A DNA stretch of 64,000 nucleotides, from contig NZ_CAAAIM010000005.1 of assembly GCF_900639985.1 (NCBI RefSeq), positions 186,001 through 250,000 of the forward strand. The letters are read 5' to 3'. The notes below the pieces were generated by a model that saw nothing but the letters and a program-made list of their open reading frames with translations, ran no database searches and was not told where the DNA came from. Made by a program: the position numbers and the translations under genes. The DNA comes from Legionella rowbothamii. GTDB taxonomy: Bacteria; Pseudomonadota; Gammaproteobacteria; Legionellales; Legionellaceae. This document shows, piece after piece, positions 1-8,490 of the stretch. Numbering within the stretch: position 1 is the first letter of the stretch; each line of letters starts with the position of its first letter.

Positions 1-616
1 TTTCCATAGCCTTTTTGGCATGAAACTGCCCTTTTATTTCGGACCAGTCTAGTTCTGATTGGGGAGTATTTTGTTCTGGACGCGGAGGTAAGGAATGCAA
101 AGGGGTTCCTTGACATAGATAGCCACACACTTCACGTAAGTTGCTCGCAGTGCTGATATTTTGATGCCCTGTTAATGATGCCTCGATTGCATTAGCATTG
201 GCAATAATTAAATGGTTATTACTTTTATGTGCGGCTAAGACGGCAGGAATAATCGCTGAAATACCACGAAGCTCTCCGCTTAACGCTAACTCTCCAATAA
301 ATTCATGGTGCAATAAATTTTGTTGGGGGATTTGATTCGAGGCAGCAAGGATACCTAAGGCGATGGGCAAATCAAAACCACTGCCTGTTTTGGGGAGATC
401 CGCGGGTCCTAAATTGACGGTGATTTTTCGACAGGGAAATTCGAATTGGCTGTTGATAATGGCTGAGCGTACTCGGTCTTTACTTTCTTTGATTGCGGTT
501 TCGGCAAGACCTACAATGGCGAAGCTAGGCATACCATTTGATAAATGGACTTCTACGGATACCGGGTGCGCCAGTATACCCACGGTACTGCGTGTTTTTG
601 CAAATGCAAGATTCAT
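1..616 (-). CDS. comM: YifB/ComM family Mg-chelatase-like AAA ATPase (5' part only)
   Basis: Reading leftward from ATG at 616, 205 codons are present before the window ends, so only the N-terminal part of a roughly 500-residue family is seen. It starts MNLAFAKTRSTVGI and contains VEVHLSNGMPSFAIVG, the typical opening domain (Lon-protease-like fold), then NLGPADLPKTGSGFDLPIAL and GELALSGELRG. The window cuts just after KGQFHAKKAME, shortly before the expected Walker A. In competent gammaproteobacteria ComM is a hexameric helicase that promotes branch migration during natural transformation; Legionella is naturally competent. It is followed upstream in opposite sense by nothing before ubiK, which reads the same way. 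Identification of the family is firm; the role in transformation is by homology. Confidence 0.93.
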   Translation of the reverse strand, partial: MNLAFAKTRSTVGILAHPVSVEVHLSNGMPSFAIVGLAETAIKESKDRVRSAIINSQFEFPCRKITVNLGPADLPKTGSGFDLPIALGILAASNQIPQQNLLHHEFIGELALSGELRGISAIIPAVLAAHKSNNHLIIANANAIEASLTGHQNISTASNLREVCGYLCQGTPLHSLPPRPEQNTPQSELDWSEIKGQFHAKKAME

Positions 617-707
617 GTGGATTAATTTCCTTGTTAATCGGGTTGGACTTTTATCGGGCTTAGTTCATTTCTACTACCTTGGTCAAAATGAATTAGGCTC
701 TAGGTTT

Positions 708-971
708 TTATTTTTCTTTTTTCTTTTTCTCTCGATGCCCCATCAATTCATTCACCTGTTCTTGGAGATGATCTAATTTTTCGCGTGTACGAGTTAATAC
801 TTTAGTTTGTACGTCAAATTCTTCTCGAGTGACTAGATCCATATGCGTAAACGCGGCATGTAATACTTCTTTAAATTTTTGTTGGATGTCTTTTTCAATG
901 TTTTGTAGACTTGGAGGAAGTGCTGCGAAAAGTTTTTTCGCTAAATCGTCAAATTGTTTGGGGTCGAACAT
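708..971 (-). CDS. ubiK: Ubiquinone biosynthesis accessory factor UbiK (YqiC/BMFP family)
   Basis: Encodes 87 residues starting MFDPKQFDDLAKKLFAALP, the usual BMFP opening. An amphipathic N-terminal helix is followed by a coiled coil (about residues 50-78, heptad-like KVLTRTREKLDHLQEQVNEL) and a lysine-rich end. UbiK helps assemble the cytosolic ubiquinone-synthesis complex with UbiJ. A GTG at 977 gives two more residues, but AAGGAG lies five bases before the ATG at 971 and overlaps the GTG, so ATG is the start. The comM-ubiK-glnK neighbourhood is the same as the one I recall in Pseudomonas. Confidence is high for the family. Confidence 0.88.
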   Translation of the reverse strand: MFDPKQFDDLAKKLFAALPPSLQNIEKDIQQKFKEVLHAAFTHMDLVTREEFDVQTKVLTRTREKLDHLQEQVNELMGHREKKKKEK

Positions 972-1043
972 GTTCACTCCTTTATTATATTTGTAACGAG
1001 TCTAACAAAAGTATCAACCTAAAAAAAGTATACGGAATATATT

Positions 1044-1385
1044 ATGAAAATGATTACAGCGATTATTAAACCATTTAAACTGGATGATGTGCATGAAGCA
1101 TTAATGGATATCAATGTACCTGGCATTACTATTTCTGAAACACGTGGGTTTGGACGGCAAAAGGGGCATACGGAATTATATCGCGGAGCCGAATACGTCG
1201 TGGACTTTCTCCCTAAGATCAAAATTGAACTGGCTTTGCCTGATGATATGGTTGAGGCGGCGATCGAGGCAATTTGTAAATCTGCTTATACGGGGAAAAT
1301 TGGTGATGGTAAGATTTTTGTTTATGACTTGCAGCAAGTTGTACGGGTGCGAACGGGGGAGATTGGGGCAGATGCGTTAAGTTAG
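1044..1385 (+). CDS. glnK: PII nitrogen regulatory protein (GlnK/GlnB)
   Basis: A 113-residue PII signal protein, the normal length. MKMITAIIKPFKLDDV opens it; the T-loop reads KGHTELYRGAEYVVDF, with the uridylylatable Tyr51 in LYRGAEY context; the B-loop TGKIGDGKIF binds ATP/ADP and 2-oxoglutarate. PII trimers sense nitrogen, carbon and energy state and normally gate AmtB ammonium transport and NtrB/GlnE activity. No amtB follows here: the next gene is a convergent folate enzyme. The position next to ubiK/comM favours the glnK name over glnB, but sequence alone does not separate them. I see no convincing sigma-54 promoter (GG-N10-GC type) in the 70 bases upstream. Confidence 0.93.
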   Translation: MKMITAIIKPFKLDDVHEALMDINVPGITISETRGFGRQKGHTELYRGAEYVVDFLPKIKIELALPDDMVEAAIEAICKSAYTGKIGDGKIFVYDLQQVVRVRTGEIGADALS

Positions 1386-1411
1386 TTATAAAAATGCTTT
1401 AATAAACGGTC

Positions 1412-1481
1412 GTTATTGCGAGCCTAGGCGTTCCGTGCTTCGTACTTCTAGGGTGCTCGTCTCTAGGTTCCTCGCGATGAC
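1412..1481. repeat. Inverted-repeat element between glnK and the folate gene
   Basis: Arms GTTATTGCGAG (1412-1422) and CTCGCGATGAC (1471-1481) pair over 11 positions with two G-U pairs, and inner copies of CTAGG extend the symmetry. It sits between two convergent genes, 11 bases from the stop of the folate enzyme, so it may end transcription on both sides. It looks like one of the short dispersed palindromes common in Legionella and related genomes. Confidence 0.5.
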
Positions 1482-1492
1482 AGGATTATTGG

Positions 1493-2074
1493 CTATGCCG
1501 GATTACGCCAATAAATCGCCCGTTGAGTAATCACTGCATCAAGAGGAATATCCCAGGGGTGTGGCTGAATAAAATTCACCCGCTGAAATTGATAGGCCAC
1601 TCCAAACAAAGTGCAATTTGTTTTGTCTTTGAATGTTCTGTCGTAATATCCTGCACCCATTCCCAAGCGAGTACAACGAACGTCGAAGGCAACTAAAGGC
1701 ATCAAAATTAAATCCAACTCTTCTGCTGGTATTGCTAAATCATGACTCACATCAGGTTCAGGAATGCCATAGCGATTCTTTTTAAAAGGCGTTACCGGAG
1801 TTGCTGGTAGAAATGAAAGAGTTAAATCTTTTTCATTGATTGCGGGGAAATAGCAAAATTTTCCCTGTAAGGGAGCTGTACTCCAAATTCCGCCTAAATC
1901 AATTTCACCATTCACAGCAAAATACAAAGCAATACGTTTTGCATGTCGGTATTGATCCAAAGAACGTATACGAGTACACACTTGATTGGAGGATGTGGAG
2001 CGATACGAAACAGATATTTTAGAGCGTATTTGTTTCATGGTATCTCTTAATGCTTTTTTTACTTGGTCCGCCAT
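1493..2074 (-). CDS. 5-formyltetrahydrofolate cyclo-ligase
   Basis: A 193-residue protein of the 5-FCL/YgfA family, which converts 5-formyl-THF to 5,10-methenyl-THF with ATP and so clears an inhibitory folate. Seen motifs: N-terminal basic helix KKALRDTMKQIRSKIS, substrate region ALYFAVNGEIDLGGI, NRYGIPEPD (NxxGIPEP signature), ELDLILMPLVAFD and RLGMGAGYYDR, the nucleotide-binding LGxGxGYYDR motif. Length is typical. In E. coli this gene follows the 6S RNA gene; I looked upstream (2075-2340) and found no 6S-like sequence. It converges on glnK. Confidence 0.93.
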   Translation of the reverse strand: MADQVKKALRDTMKQIRSKISVSYRSTSSNQVCTRIRSLDQYRHAKRIALYFAVNGEIDLGGIWSTAPLQGKFCYFPAINEKDLTLSFLPATPVTPFKKNRYGIPEPDVSHDLAIPAEELDLILMPLVAFDVRCTRLGMGAGYYDRTFKDKTNCTLFGVAYQFQRVNFIQPHPWDIPLDAVITQRAIYWRNPA

Positions 2075-2375
2075 ATTTATATAGATGTCTATATGTTCTT
2101 ATTAAATTATCATTTTTTTATTGTCAAAGTTCAAGTGATTAAGCTAATGGAATACGGCTATGAAATTAATGCGTTTTATTATTGCTACTCAGATGCGAAA
2201 TAAAAGCTGTTGCTCTTTTAGTAAGATTGAATGCTTGTAGCACAAATATTGTTTTTATCGCAATGCACCTACAAATTAAACTGTCTAAAACCCTAGGCAA
2301 AGAAAAAAAAATAAGGTATATACCCGTTTCGGTTTTACCCGATTAGGCATATTAATAAATCATTGAGAGAACGTT
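2075..2375. other. Noncoding, divergent promoter region, nothing specific recognised
   Basis: About 300 AT-rich bases between the leftward folate gene and the rightward small acidic gene. The only structure noted is a 10-base palindrome GGTATATACC at 2315-2324, about 50 bases before the acidic-protein start, which could be an operator or part of a promoter. No RNA gene or small reading frame is supported. Confidence 0.5.
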
Positions 2376-2573
2376 ATGAGTGATTTGTTTGAAGAAAATG
2401 ATGATGATGCTACGAGCGAAGTAGCTGAAGAGTTTGACATCGAAGAGGATTTGGATATTGATCCAGAAATTGAAAATGCGAATCCAAAAGATCTTGATGC
2501 GCGCCGACGTTTAGAGCAAATGTTGGATGAAAAGCGTTTGCGAGATGAATTAGATGATTTTGGAGACTATTAG
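2376..2573 (+). CDS. Small acidic protein, possibly PA3496-like
   Basis: Encodes 65 residues, very acidic in the first 45 (EENDDDATSEVAEEFDIEED) and ending in a charged helix DARRRLEQMLDEKRLRDELD followed by DFGDY. No signal peptide or membrane segment. The arrangement of an acidic linker and a terminal RRRLE-x(4)-EKRLRDEL helix resembles the small conserved family typed by Pseudomonas PA3496, whose function is not known to me; the match is from memory and needs a profile search. GAGAGAACGTT precedes the ATG. It ends 14 bases before pabC and is probably cotranscribed. Confidence 0.7.
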   Translation: MSDLFEENDDDATSEVAEEFDIEEDLDIDPEIENANPKDLDARRRLEQMLDEKRLRDELDDFGDY

Positions 2574-2587
2574 ACAGAACCCAGATT

Positions 2588-3391
2588 ATGCATACCCACG
2601 TGTTCATGGAGGAGGAGAAGAGTAAGGTGTTTGCTGCAGATGATCGCATTCTCTTAGGGGAAGGATTGTTTGAGACCCTTAAAGTAGTACATGGCAAACC
2701 GTGCTGGGCTGATTTACACTGGCAACGGCTGAATAGTTCCGCGCAGCAGTTAGGCGTTTCTTTTACTCTTCCCTATGAACATTGGTTGCAGTGTCTAGTG
2801 CAAAAAATTCAACAAGATCAGCTAGTTAATGGGGGAATTAAAGCCATTTTAAGTGGCGGGAGCGCGCCCCGTGGTTTGACTCAACATGGGCAGCACAGCC
2901 AACTGGTGTTGCAAAGCTTTCAATTTACCGCACAAACCCATCCTTTACGTTTAGTTTCGGCCCCTTGGTTGAGGGATCCTGCAAATCCAATCTATAAGGT
3001 AAAATCAGTCAATTATTTAGAAGCGATTTTGGCGCGACGTCAAGCGCTTGCAGCAGGTGCAGATGATGCCTTGTTTTTTAATTCAGAACATCATGCAATG
3101 GAAACCACTTGTGCCAATTTATTCATTATTAAACAGCACACGTTATTTACCCCTCCATTGACGGATGGTGTTTTACCCGGTATTACTCGTTCCCGAATTC
3201 TTGCCTTCTGTAGGCAACAAAATATCCCTTGTCATGAACAATCGTTAACCCAAGCCCGGATCGGCGCGGCTGATGCAGTTTTTATTACAAATTCTTTGCA
3301 GGGGCTTCAAGTGATTCGTTCTCTGGCTGGGACTGATTTTGTACTGAATCATCCGCTGATTGAGCAGTTAACGGCGTTTTTGATTGGTTGA
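2588..3391 (+). CDS. pabC: Aminodeoxychorismate lyase-type class IV PLP enzyme
   Basis: A 267-residue fold-type-IV PLP enzyme of usual length. DDRILLGEGLFETLKV near the N terminus is the family's DRGxxxGDGxFET motif; VKSVNYLEAILARRQA carries the Schiff-base lysine (KSVNY); METTCANLFIIK and LPGITRSRIL are the cofactor and substrate motifs. PabC converts 4-amino-4-deoxychorismate to p-aminobenzoate and pyruvate for folate. A branched-chain or D-amino acid aminotransferase of the same fold is the alternative. The last 107 bases overlap the convergent TVP38 gene. There is no strong Shine-Dalgarno before this ATG. Confidence 0.82.
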   Translation: MHTHVFMEEEKSKVFAADDRILLGEGLFETLKVVHGKPCWADLHWQRLNSSAQQLGVSFTLPYEHWLQCLVQKIQQDQLVNGGIKAILSGGSAPRGLTQHGQHSQLVLQSFQFTAQTHPLRLVSAPWLRDPANPIYKVKSVNYLEAILARRQALAAGADDALFFNSEHHAMETTCANLFIIKQHTLFTPPLTDGVLPGITRSRILAFCRQQNIPCHEQSLTQARIGAADAVFITNSLQGLQVIRSLAGTDFVLNHPLIEQLTAFLIG

Positions 3392-4046
3392 ACGAAATGC
3401 TATTAATTTTTAGCACTCCTAGTTTACATAAACACAGAACTAGTACCGCAATGCCCGAAATAATAATGCCGCTGTTGCGATAAATAGATCCTTGCTGTAA
3501 TAAAACATCCATGCCGGCATAGCCAAAATAAGTGTAAATAATTTCCGGCGGAATCAAAAAAATAAACGTAGTGAATAAATAGGTGCGAAATCTTATTCCT
3601 GTCATTCCTAAACCGTAATTGACAAGGTTAAAGGGAACAATAGGGAATAGTCGCAATACAGCAACGGATATCCATCCTTTTTGTTCTACACCCCGAACGA
3701 ATTTCATCACATTGCCGTTTTTATTTTTAGACAGCCAATTTTCACTAAAGTATCGGGTAATTAGAAATGAACAGGCTGCTCCCCAAGTTGCGCCGAGTAA
3801 ATTGAGTAAGGTGCCTAAAATGGGGCCAAAAAGAGCACCTCCAGCTAATGTAATGACCATGGTAGGGACAAACAGAATGGTGGCAAGACAATAGATGATG
3901 ATAAAAAGCACAGGAGCAAGCCATCCTAACTGCTCAACGAACGAGATAATTTGGGGAGCGTATTTATGAAAAAAGAATGCAGTAGAACTAAATAATGTTA
4001 ATGCTAAGGCAATATAAACAAATTTTGCAGGACGAATTTCGGTCAA
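3285..4046 (-). CDS. TVP38/TMEM64 family inner-membrane protein
   Basis: A 253-residue membrane protein with about six hydrophobic segments: near residues 8-28, 42-72, 76-100, 130-160, 165-190 and 195-215. The core VPTMVITLAGGALFGPILGT followed by GATWGAACSFLITRYF is the SNARE-associated/VTT (DedA-like) domain; VLRLFPIVPFNLVNYGLGMT is the second conserved stretch. Family members are thought to be lipid scramblases or transporters, but the bacterial YdjX/YdjZ role is unsettled. The last 35 or so residues are polar, poorly conserved in kind, and are encoded antisense to the end of pabC. Confidence 0.85.
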   Translation of the reverse strand: MTEIRPAKFVYIALALTLFSSTAFFFHKYAPQIISFVEQLGWLAPVLFIIIYCLATILFVPTMVITLAGGALFGPILGTLLNLLGATWGAACSFLITRYFSENWLSKNKNGNVMKFVRGVEQKGWISVAVLRLFPIVPFNLVNYGLGMTGIRFRTYLFTTFIFLIPPEIIYTYFGYAGMDVLLQQGSIYRNSGIIISGIAVLVLCLCKLGVLKINSISFNQSKTPLTAQSADDSVQNQSQPENESLEAPAKNL

Positions 4047-4217
4047 TTAATTAAGACTCCTTTCAATAGATTTTCAGTTTATCGAGGAAATCTGCCATAT
4101 TACTGAATTTCGCTATAAGAACACAATCTATTACATACCTTATGGGGTGACAATCTTGCAAAATTAAGATTGATTGGGTATAACCGGGGCGAATTTTTTT
4201 ATTTAGAGACAATAGAT

Positions 4218-6386
4218 ATGGAACAAGTCGCCTGGAAAGAAAGACTAAAGCAACGTGCCCAGCAGTGGATTAAAGCAATATTAACTCACTGGTTTCGAGT
4301 AAGTTTGCAAGGAGAATACCACCCTGAACCCAATTCAGTGATTATTGCTAATCGAACATCAAAAATTGATTTATTATTACTCGCTATGTTATTACCGGAA
4401 CGCCTCACCGTTGCGTTACATCCACATGCTACAGGTTGGTTCTGGATGAAAATGATGACTCTTTTTACGGATGTCATCGCCGTAGACTCAACCCGAGCAC
4501 AGGCAGCCAGAGCTTTAGTTAAAGCAATTCGTGCTGGAAAGCGGTGTGTTATTTTTCCTCAAGGAATTGGACTGCAAGAAGAAAGTCTCCGGGTTTTTGA
4601 TGGCCCAGGCTTGATCTTAAAAAAGGCAAAAGCTACTGTGATTCCTATCCGTATTGATGGGGCGCAGCACAGTATATTTTCTATTAGTACGGACAAGCAT
4701 CGAATTCAAGCACGTCCTAAAATAACCCTGCATGTATTACCGGCACCTGCTTATCTGCGCCTTAAAGACAAGTCGGTGGACAGGGCAACTGTCAGCTTGC
4801 GTTTATTTCGCTTGATTAGTGAATTAACTTTTGCGAACAGTTTTCATCCACAGTCTTTATTCCGTGCCTTAATTGATGGAGCTAATTTAGGAATTAAACG
4901 CAAGGCAACCATTGAGGATTCGAATCGCACGCCGTTGAGTTATCGCCAATTTCTGGCGCGCTGTTTTATTTTAGGGCGGCAAATTAAAAAGCAAACAACC
5001 ACGGGAGAGCATGTAGGGGTTCTAATGCCTACTACCATTGCGGGGATGGTGACCTTTTTTGCATTGCATGCATATCGCCGTCTTCCTGCTATGTTAAATT
5101 TCAGCATGGGTTTTTATAATTTATTTTCTGCATGCCATTCTGCTGGGATAAAAAAAATATATACTTCAAGACAATTTGTGGCTACTGCTAAATTAGAGGC
5201 TTTAGTTGATGAGTTACAAAATGCGGGGTTAAAAATACATTTCTTAGAAGATTTTAAATCAAAAATTAATTTGGGTCATAAGCTCTCAGGTTTAGTTAAG
5301 GGAATGTTTCCCATATGGGCTTATCAGTTGATAGGTGAGCCCGTGACTCCAGAGCAGACGGGAGTAATTTTGTTTACTTCCGGGTCCGAAGGAGTTCCTA
5401 AGGGAGTGGTTTTAAGCCATTCCAATATACTCGCGAATTGTTGGCAATTAACCTCTCGTGTTGATTTTTCATCGCGTGACTTATTTTTTAATGCATTGCC
5501 CATTTTCCATTGTTTTGGGTTAACTGCGGGGGCGGTCCTTCCTTTAGTGACTGGGGTAAGTTGCTTCTTTTATCCTTCTCCTTTGCATTACAAAATTATT
5601 CCAGGCCTAGTGTATCAATCTGGAGCAACTATTATGTTTGGTACAGATACCTTTTTAACGGGTTATGCTCGGGCTGCCGAACGACATGATTTTAGTAGTA
5701 TACGTTATATTTTTGCCGGTGCTGAAAAGGTAAAACCCGAAACTATGCGCTACTGGAGTGATAATTTTGGGGTGAAAGTTTATGAAGGTTATGGTGCTAC
5801 AGAAGCATCCCCAGTGATTTCGATGAATTGTCCTTTGGCTCATGTTCCAGGTAGTGTTGGTATGATGTTACCGTTTATGGAGCGCCGTATTGAGCCTGTG
5901 GATGGGATTGCCGAAGGAGGGCGTTTGTTCTTACGTGGTCCGAATGTCATGCAAGGTTATTTGTCTTCGGAAAAGCCCGGGATGATTAATGGGCCCCAAG
6001 ATGGTTGGCATGATACTGGGGATATTGTCACCATGGATGAAGAGGATTTTATTACGATTTCTGGACGGGCTAAACGCTTTGCAAAACTAGCGGGTGAAAT
6101 GGTTTCTTTGACTGCGGTTGAGGGAATTGCCGCATCTATTTGGCCCGAGCTATTACATGCTGCGGTTTCTAGAAAATGCGCTAAAAAAGGGGAGCAGATT
6201 TTATTATTTAGTGAGGCAACTGATGCAGACAAGACAAGCTTCATTAAGAAGGTTCAAGAGTTGAGTTATTCTGAACTGCTGATCCCATACCAAATTTATC
6301 CTGCAGCGAAGATACCTGTATTGGCGTCAGGAAAAATTGATTACATTACTTTAGAAAAACAGCTAGAAGAAACTCCCTCGTTATAA
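4218..6386 (+). CDS. aas: Aas-like fusion: degenerate PlsC acyltransferase + acyl-ACP/CoA synthetase
   Basis: A 722-residue protein with the layout of E. coli Aas (719), which reacylates 2-acyl-lysophospholipids using acyl-ACP. Residues about 20-200 form the PlsC-like domain; 240-722 the AMP-forming synthetase with FTSGSEGVPKG (386-396), YEGYGATEASP, WHDTGD and the terminal SGKIDY with catalytic Lys706. The synthetase half looks intact. In the acyltransferase half the NHx4D motif reads NRTSKID (45-51), so the catalytic His is Arg, and FPEG reads FPQG (113-116). Residue changes are read directly from the DNA. The start is ATG 4218; a TTG at 4170 only adds a poor extension. No strong ribosome site is seen. 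Confidence 0.85.
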   Translation: MEQVAWKERLKQRAQQWIKAILTHWFRVSLQGEYHPEPNSVIIANRTSKIDLLLLAMLLPERLTVALHPHATGWFWMKMMTLFTDVIAVDSTRAQAARALVKAIRAGKRCVIFPQGIGLQEESLRVFDGPGLILKKAKATVIPIRIDGAQHSIFSISTDKHRIQARPKITLHVLPAPAYLRLKDKSVDRATVSLRLFRLISELTFANSFHPQSLFRALIDGANLGIKRKATIEDSNRTPLSYRQFLARCFILGRQIKKQTTTGEHVGVLMPTTIAGMVTFFALHAYRRLPAMLNFSMGFYNLFSACHSAGIKKIYTSRQFVATAKLEALVDELQNAGLKIHFLEDFKSKINLGHKLSGLVKGMFPIWAYQLIGEPVTPEQTGVILFTSGSEGVPKGVVLSHSNILANCWQLTSRVDFSSRDLFFNALPIFHCFGLTAGAVLPLVTGVSCFFYPSPLHYKIIPGLVYQSGATIMFGTDTFLTGYARAAERHDFSSIRYIFAGAEKVKPETMRYWSDNFGVKVYEGYGATEASPVISMNCPLAHVPGSVGMMLPFMERRIEPVDGIAEGGRLFLRGPNVMQGYLSSEKPGMINGPQDGWHDTGDIVTMDEEDFITISGRAKRFAKLAGEMVSLTAVEGIAASIWPELLHAAVSRKCAKKGEQILLFSEATDADKTSFIKKVQELSYSELLIPYQIYPAAKIPVLASGKIDYITLEKQLEETPSL

Positions 6387-6424
6387 TCATTGTGGCTGGG
6401 TTGTATTCCACTAATGACACTTCA

Positions 6425-6453
6425 CGAATTACCGCTCAAGTGGCGGTAATTCG
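6425..6453. terminator. Hairpin between convergent aas and phaC
   Basis: Perfect 11-base arms, CGAATTACCGC and GCGGTAATTCG, around a 7-base loop. It lies about 40 bases after the aas stop and 85 after the phaC stop. There is no T tract on either side, so it may work as a weak bidirectional terminator or RNA end protector. Confidence 0.5.
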
Positions 6454-6537
6454 ATCTCTTAGCTACCCACATAGTCCAGATCCTAGCCAGGTAACATTGA
6501 GCCATTCAGGGCTTGTGAGAGTAGTCTACGACAATAA

Positions 6538-8280
6538 CTATTTCTTTAACACATAACTTCCTGGAGCGTCCATAATGGGTAGATGTTTCAATTTCTCAAA
6601 GACAGGGGCTGGAATTAGTTTTCCTGAATGTGCTTTTAACCAGTCCATCCATTCTGGCCACCAGGAACCTCCATGCTCGGTTGCGTGCGCTAGCCACTCT
6701 TCTGGGGTCGATGGTGCATGATGATTAACCTTATAGCCATATTTGGTGGCTGTTGGTGGATTAATGATCCCGGCTATGTGTCCTGAACCACCTAAAACAA
6801 AACGTTTGGGTCCGCTCATCAATTGATAGCCAATATAGGTTGTTTTCCAAGGAGCAATATGATCTTTTTCAGTTGAGAGGAAAAATGTCGGCACATCAAT
6901 AGTACGCACATCGATTGGTGTATGATTCAGATGTATTTTGTTCGGCTGCGATAGATTATTATGCAAATACATCCACCTTAAATATTGAGAATGCATGGTT
7001 GCTGGCATGTTGGTGGAGTCGGAGTTCCAGTATAAAATATCAAAGGGGACTGGATTTTGCCCACGTAAGTAATTCTTAATAAAAAACGACCACACCAAGT
7101 CATTGGCTCTTAAGGAGTTAAAGCTGGAGGCCATAAATTTTCCGGCCAAATAGCCTTTAGCCTTCATTTCATTTTCCAGTTTGGCAATTTGCTGCTCATC
7201 AATAAATACAGAAATATCACCCGGGTCGCTGAAATCAATCATAGCTGCTAAGAAAGTCGCGCTATGAATCGAATCGTCTTTATGGGCTTTATTATAAGCG
7301 AGAAGCAGCGATAAGAGGGTTCCACCAATACAGAATCCTAAGGTATTGACTTGAGGTACCTGCATTTGTTCCTTGATGACTTTAATTGCTTCCTGTGGTC
7401 CTTCGCTTAAATAATCATATAAACTTTTATGTGCAAAACTTGAGTCAGGATTAATCCAGGAAATAATAAATACGGTGATGCCTTGCTCTACAGCCCAGCG
7501 AATAAATGAGTTATGGGGGCTTAAGTCTAGGATATAGTATTTGTTAATCCAGGGAGGGATAACTAACAGCGGTATGGATTTAACCTTATCGGTTGTAGGC
7601 GTATACTGGATGAGTTCTATCATTTCATTTCTGAATACTACTTTTCCAGGAGTAACTGCCAGATTCTTGCCAATCTTGAATGCATCGACATCTGTCATTT
7701 TAATCATTAGGCGTGAGGAGCCAACTTCTACGTCAGAAAGTAGATTATGTAATCCATGCAGTAGGTTTTTGCCGTGGCTTTTTAGCGTTTCATCCATTAA
7801 TTGTGGATTCGTATGCACAAAGTTTGCTGGAGAGAGCGCATCTAAATATTGTTTCGTAAAAAATTTAATGCGTTTGGCGGTATTTTTATCTGAATACTCC
7901 ATTTTTTCAAATAAATTATTCATATGCTGAGTTGCTAAAAGATAGTGCTGGCTTAACAAGTTAAAAAATGGGTTATGTAGCCAATCTTCCCCACTGAAAC
8001 GAGAATCAGTGATTGGCATCGATTTTCCTTCAAGCCAATGAGCAAATTGGGTCTGTGCCAGATTCATCGCATCTTCCCAATAGGTTAACTGCATCTCCCA
8101 TATTTTTTCGGGGTTTTTTAACATAACCGACATCACATTTTGAAAGTGCTCTGTTAGGTCAATGTATTGATCAATCAAGGATGACACATCAAGCGGTTTT
8201 TGCTGGATGTCATTAATAATCTGTAAGCTTTTTTTGGCTACAGCATGCATTAAATCACTAAACTCTCTGTCGTGGGTCAT
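6538..8280 (-). CDS. phaC: Class I poly(3-hydroxyalkanoate) synthase
   Basis: A 580-residue polyester synthase that polymerises (R)-3-hydroxyacyl-CoA into storage granules. The lipase-like box is GFCIGG with nucleophile Cys317; Asp473 in STEKDHIAPW and His501 in GGSGHIAG complete the triad. PPWINKYYILDL and the terminal GSYVLKK ending are also typical of class I enzymes (single subunit, about 560-600 residues). The N-terminal 100 residues are the usual variable domain. No phaA, phaB or phasin lies beside it. Legionella stores PHB for survival outside the host. It is a single-gene leftward unit with its own upstream region. Confidence 0.94.
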   Translation of the reverse strand: MTHDREFSDLMHAVAKKSLQIINDIQQKPLDVSSLIDQYIDLTEHFQNVMSVMLKNPEKIWEMQLTYWEDAMNLAQTQFAHWLEGKSMPITDSRFSGEDWLHNPFFNLLSQHYLLATQHMNNLFEKMEYSDKNTAKRIKFFTKQYLDALSPANFVHTNPQLMDETLKSHGKNLLHGLHNLLSDVEVGSSRLMIKMTDVDAFKIGKNLAVTPGKVVFRNEMIELIQYTPTTDKVKSIPLLVIPPWINKYYILDLSPHNSFIRWAVEQGITVFIISWINPDSSFAHKSLYDYLSEGPQEAIKVIKEQMQVPQVNTLGFCIGGTLLSLLLAYNKAHKDDSIHSATFLAAMIDFSDPGDISVFIDEQQIAKLENEMKAKGYLAGKFMASSFNSLRANDLVWSFFIKNYLRGQNPVPFDILYWNSDSTNMPATMHSQYLRWMYLHNNLSQPNKIHLNHTPIDVRTIDVPTFFLSTEKDHIAPWKTTYIGYQLMSGPKRFVLGGSGHIAGIINPPTATKYGYKVNHHAPSTPEEWLAHATEHGGSWWPEWMDWLKAHSGKLIPAPVFEKLKHLPIMDAPGSYVLKK

Positions 8281-8490
8281 TCCTTTACTCCTGGGACAAA
8301 TAACATTAATTCTTTATTTTGGAGTGTTTATTTAGGATTATCAAGCTACTAGATAATTTTTTGCATCAATGGCGTAGATCTAGGTGTGCGCGAGTTAAGA
8401 GTAAAATAATGATACAGAGATAAACTTTCCCGTATTATTTGTCTACAATAAGTACATACTGGATTGTAAATGCAATGTAAGGAGACAATA

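Noticed and set aside
363..776. Plus-strand open frame across comM and ubiK
   Set aside because: It is antisense to two well-recognised genes and has no coherent domain or ribosome site.
2075..2340. Possible 6S RNA next to the 5-formyl-THF cyclo-ligase gene
   Set aside because: The region is AT-rich and shows none of the long, GC-rich closing stems or open bubble of 6S RNA.
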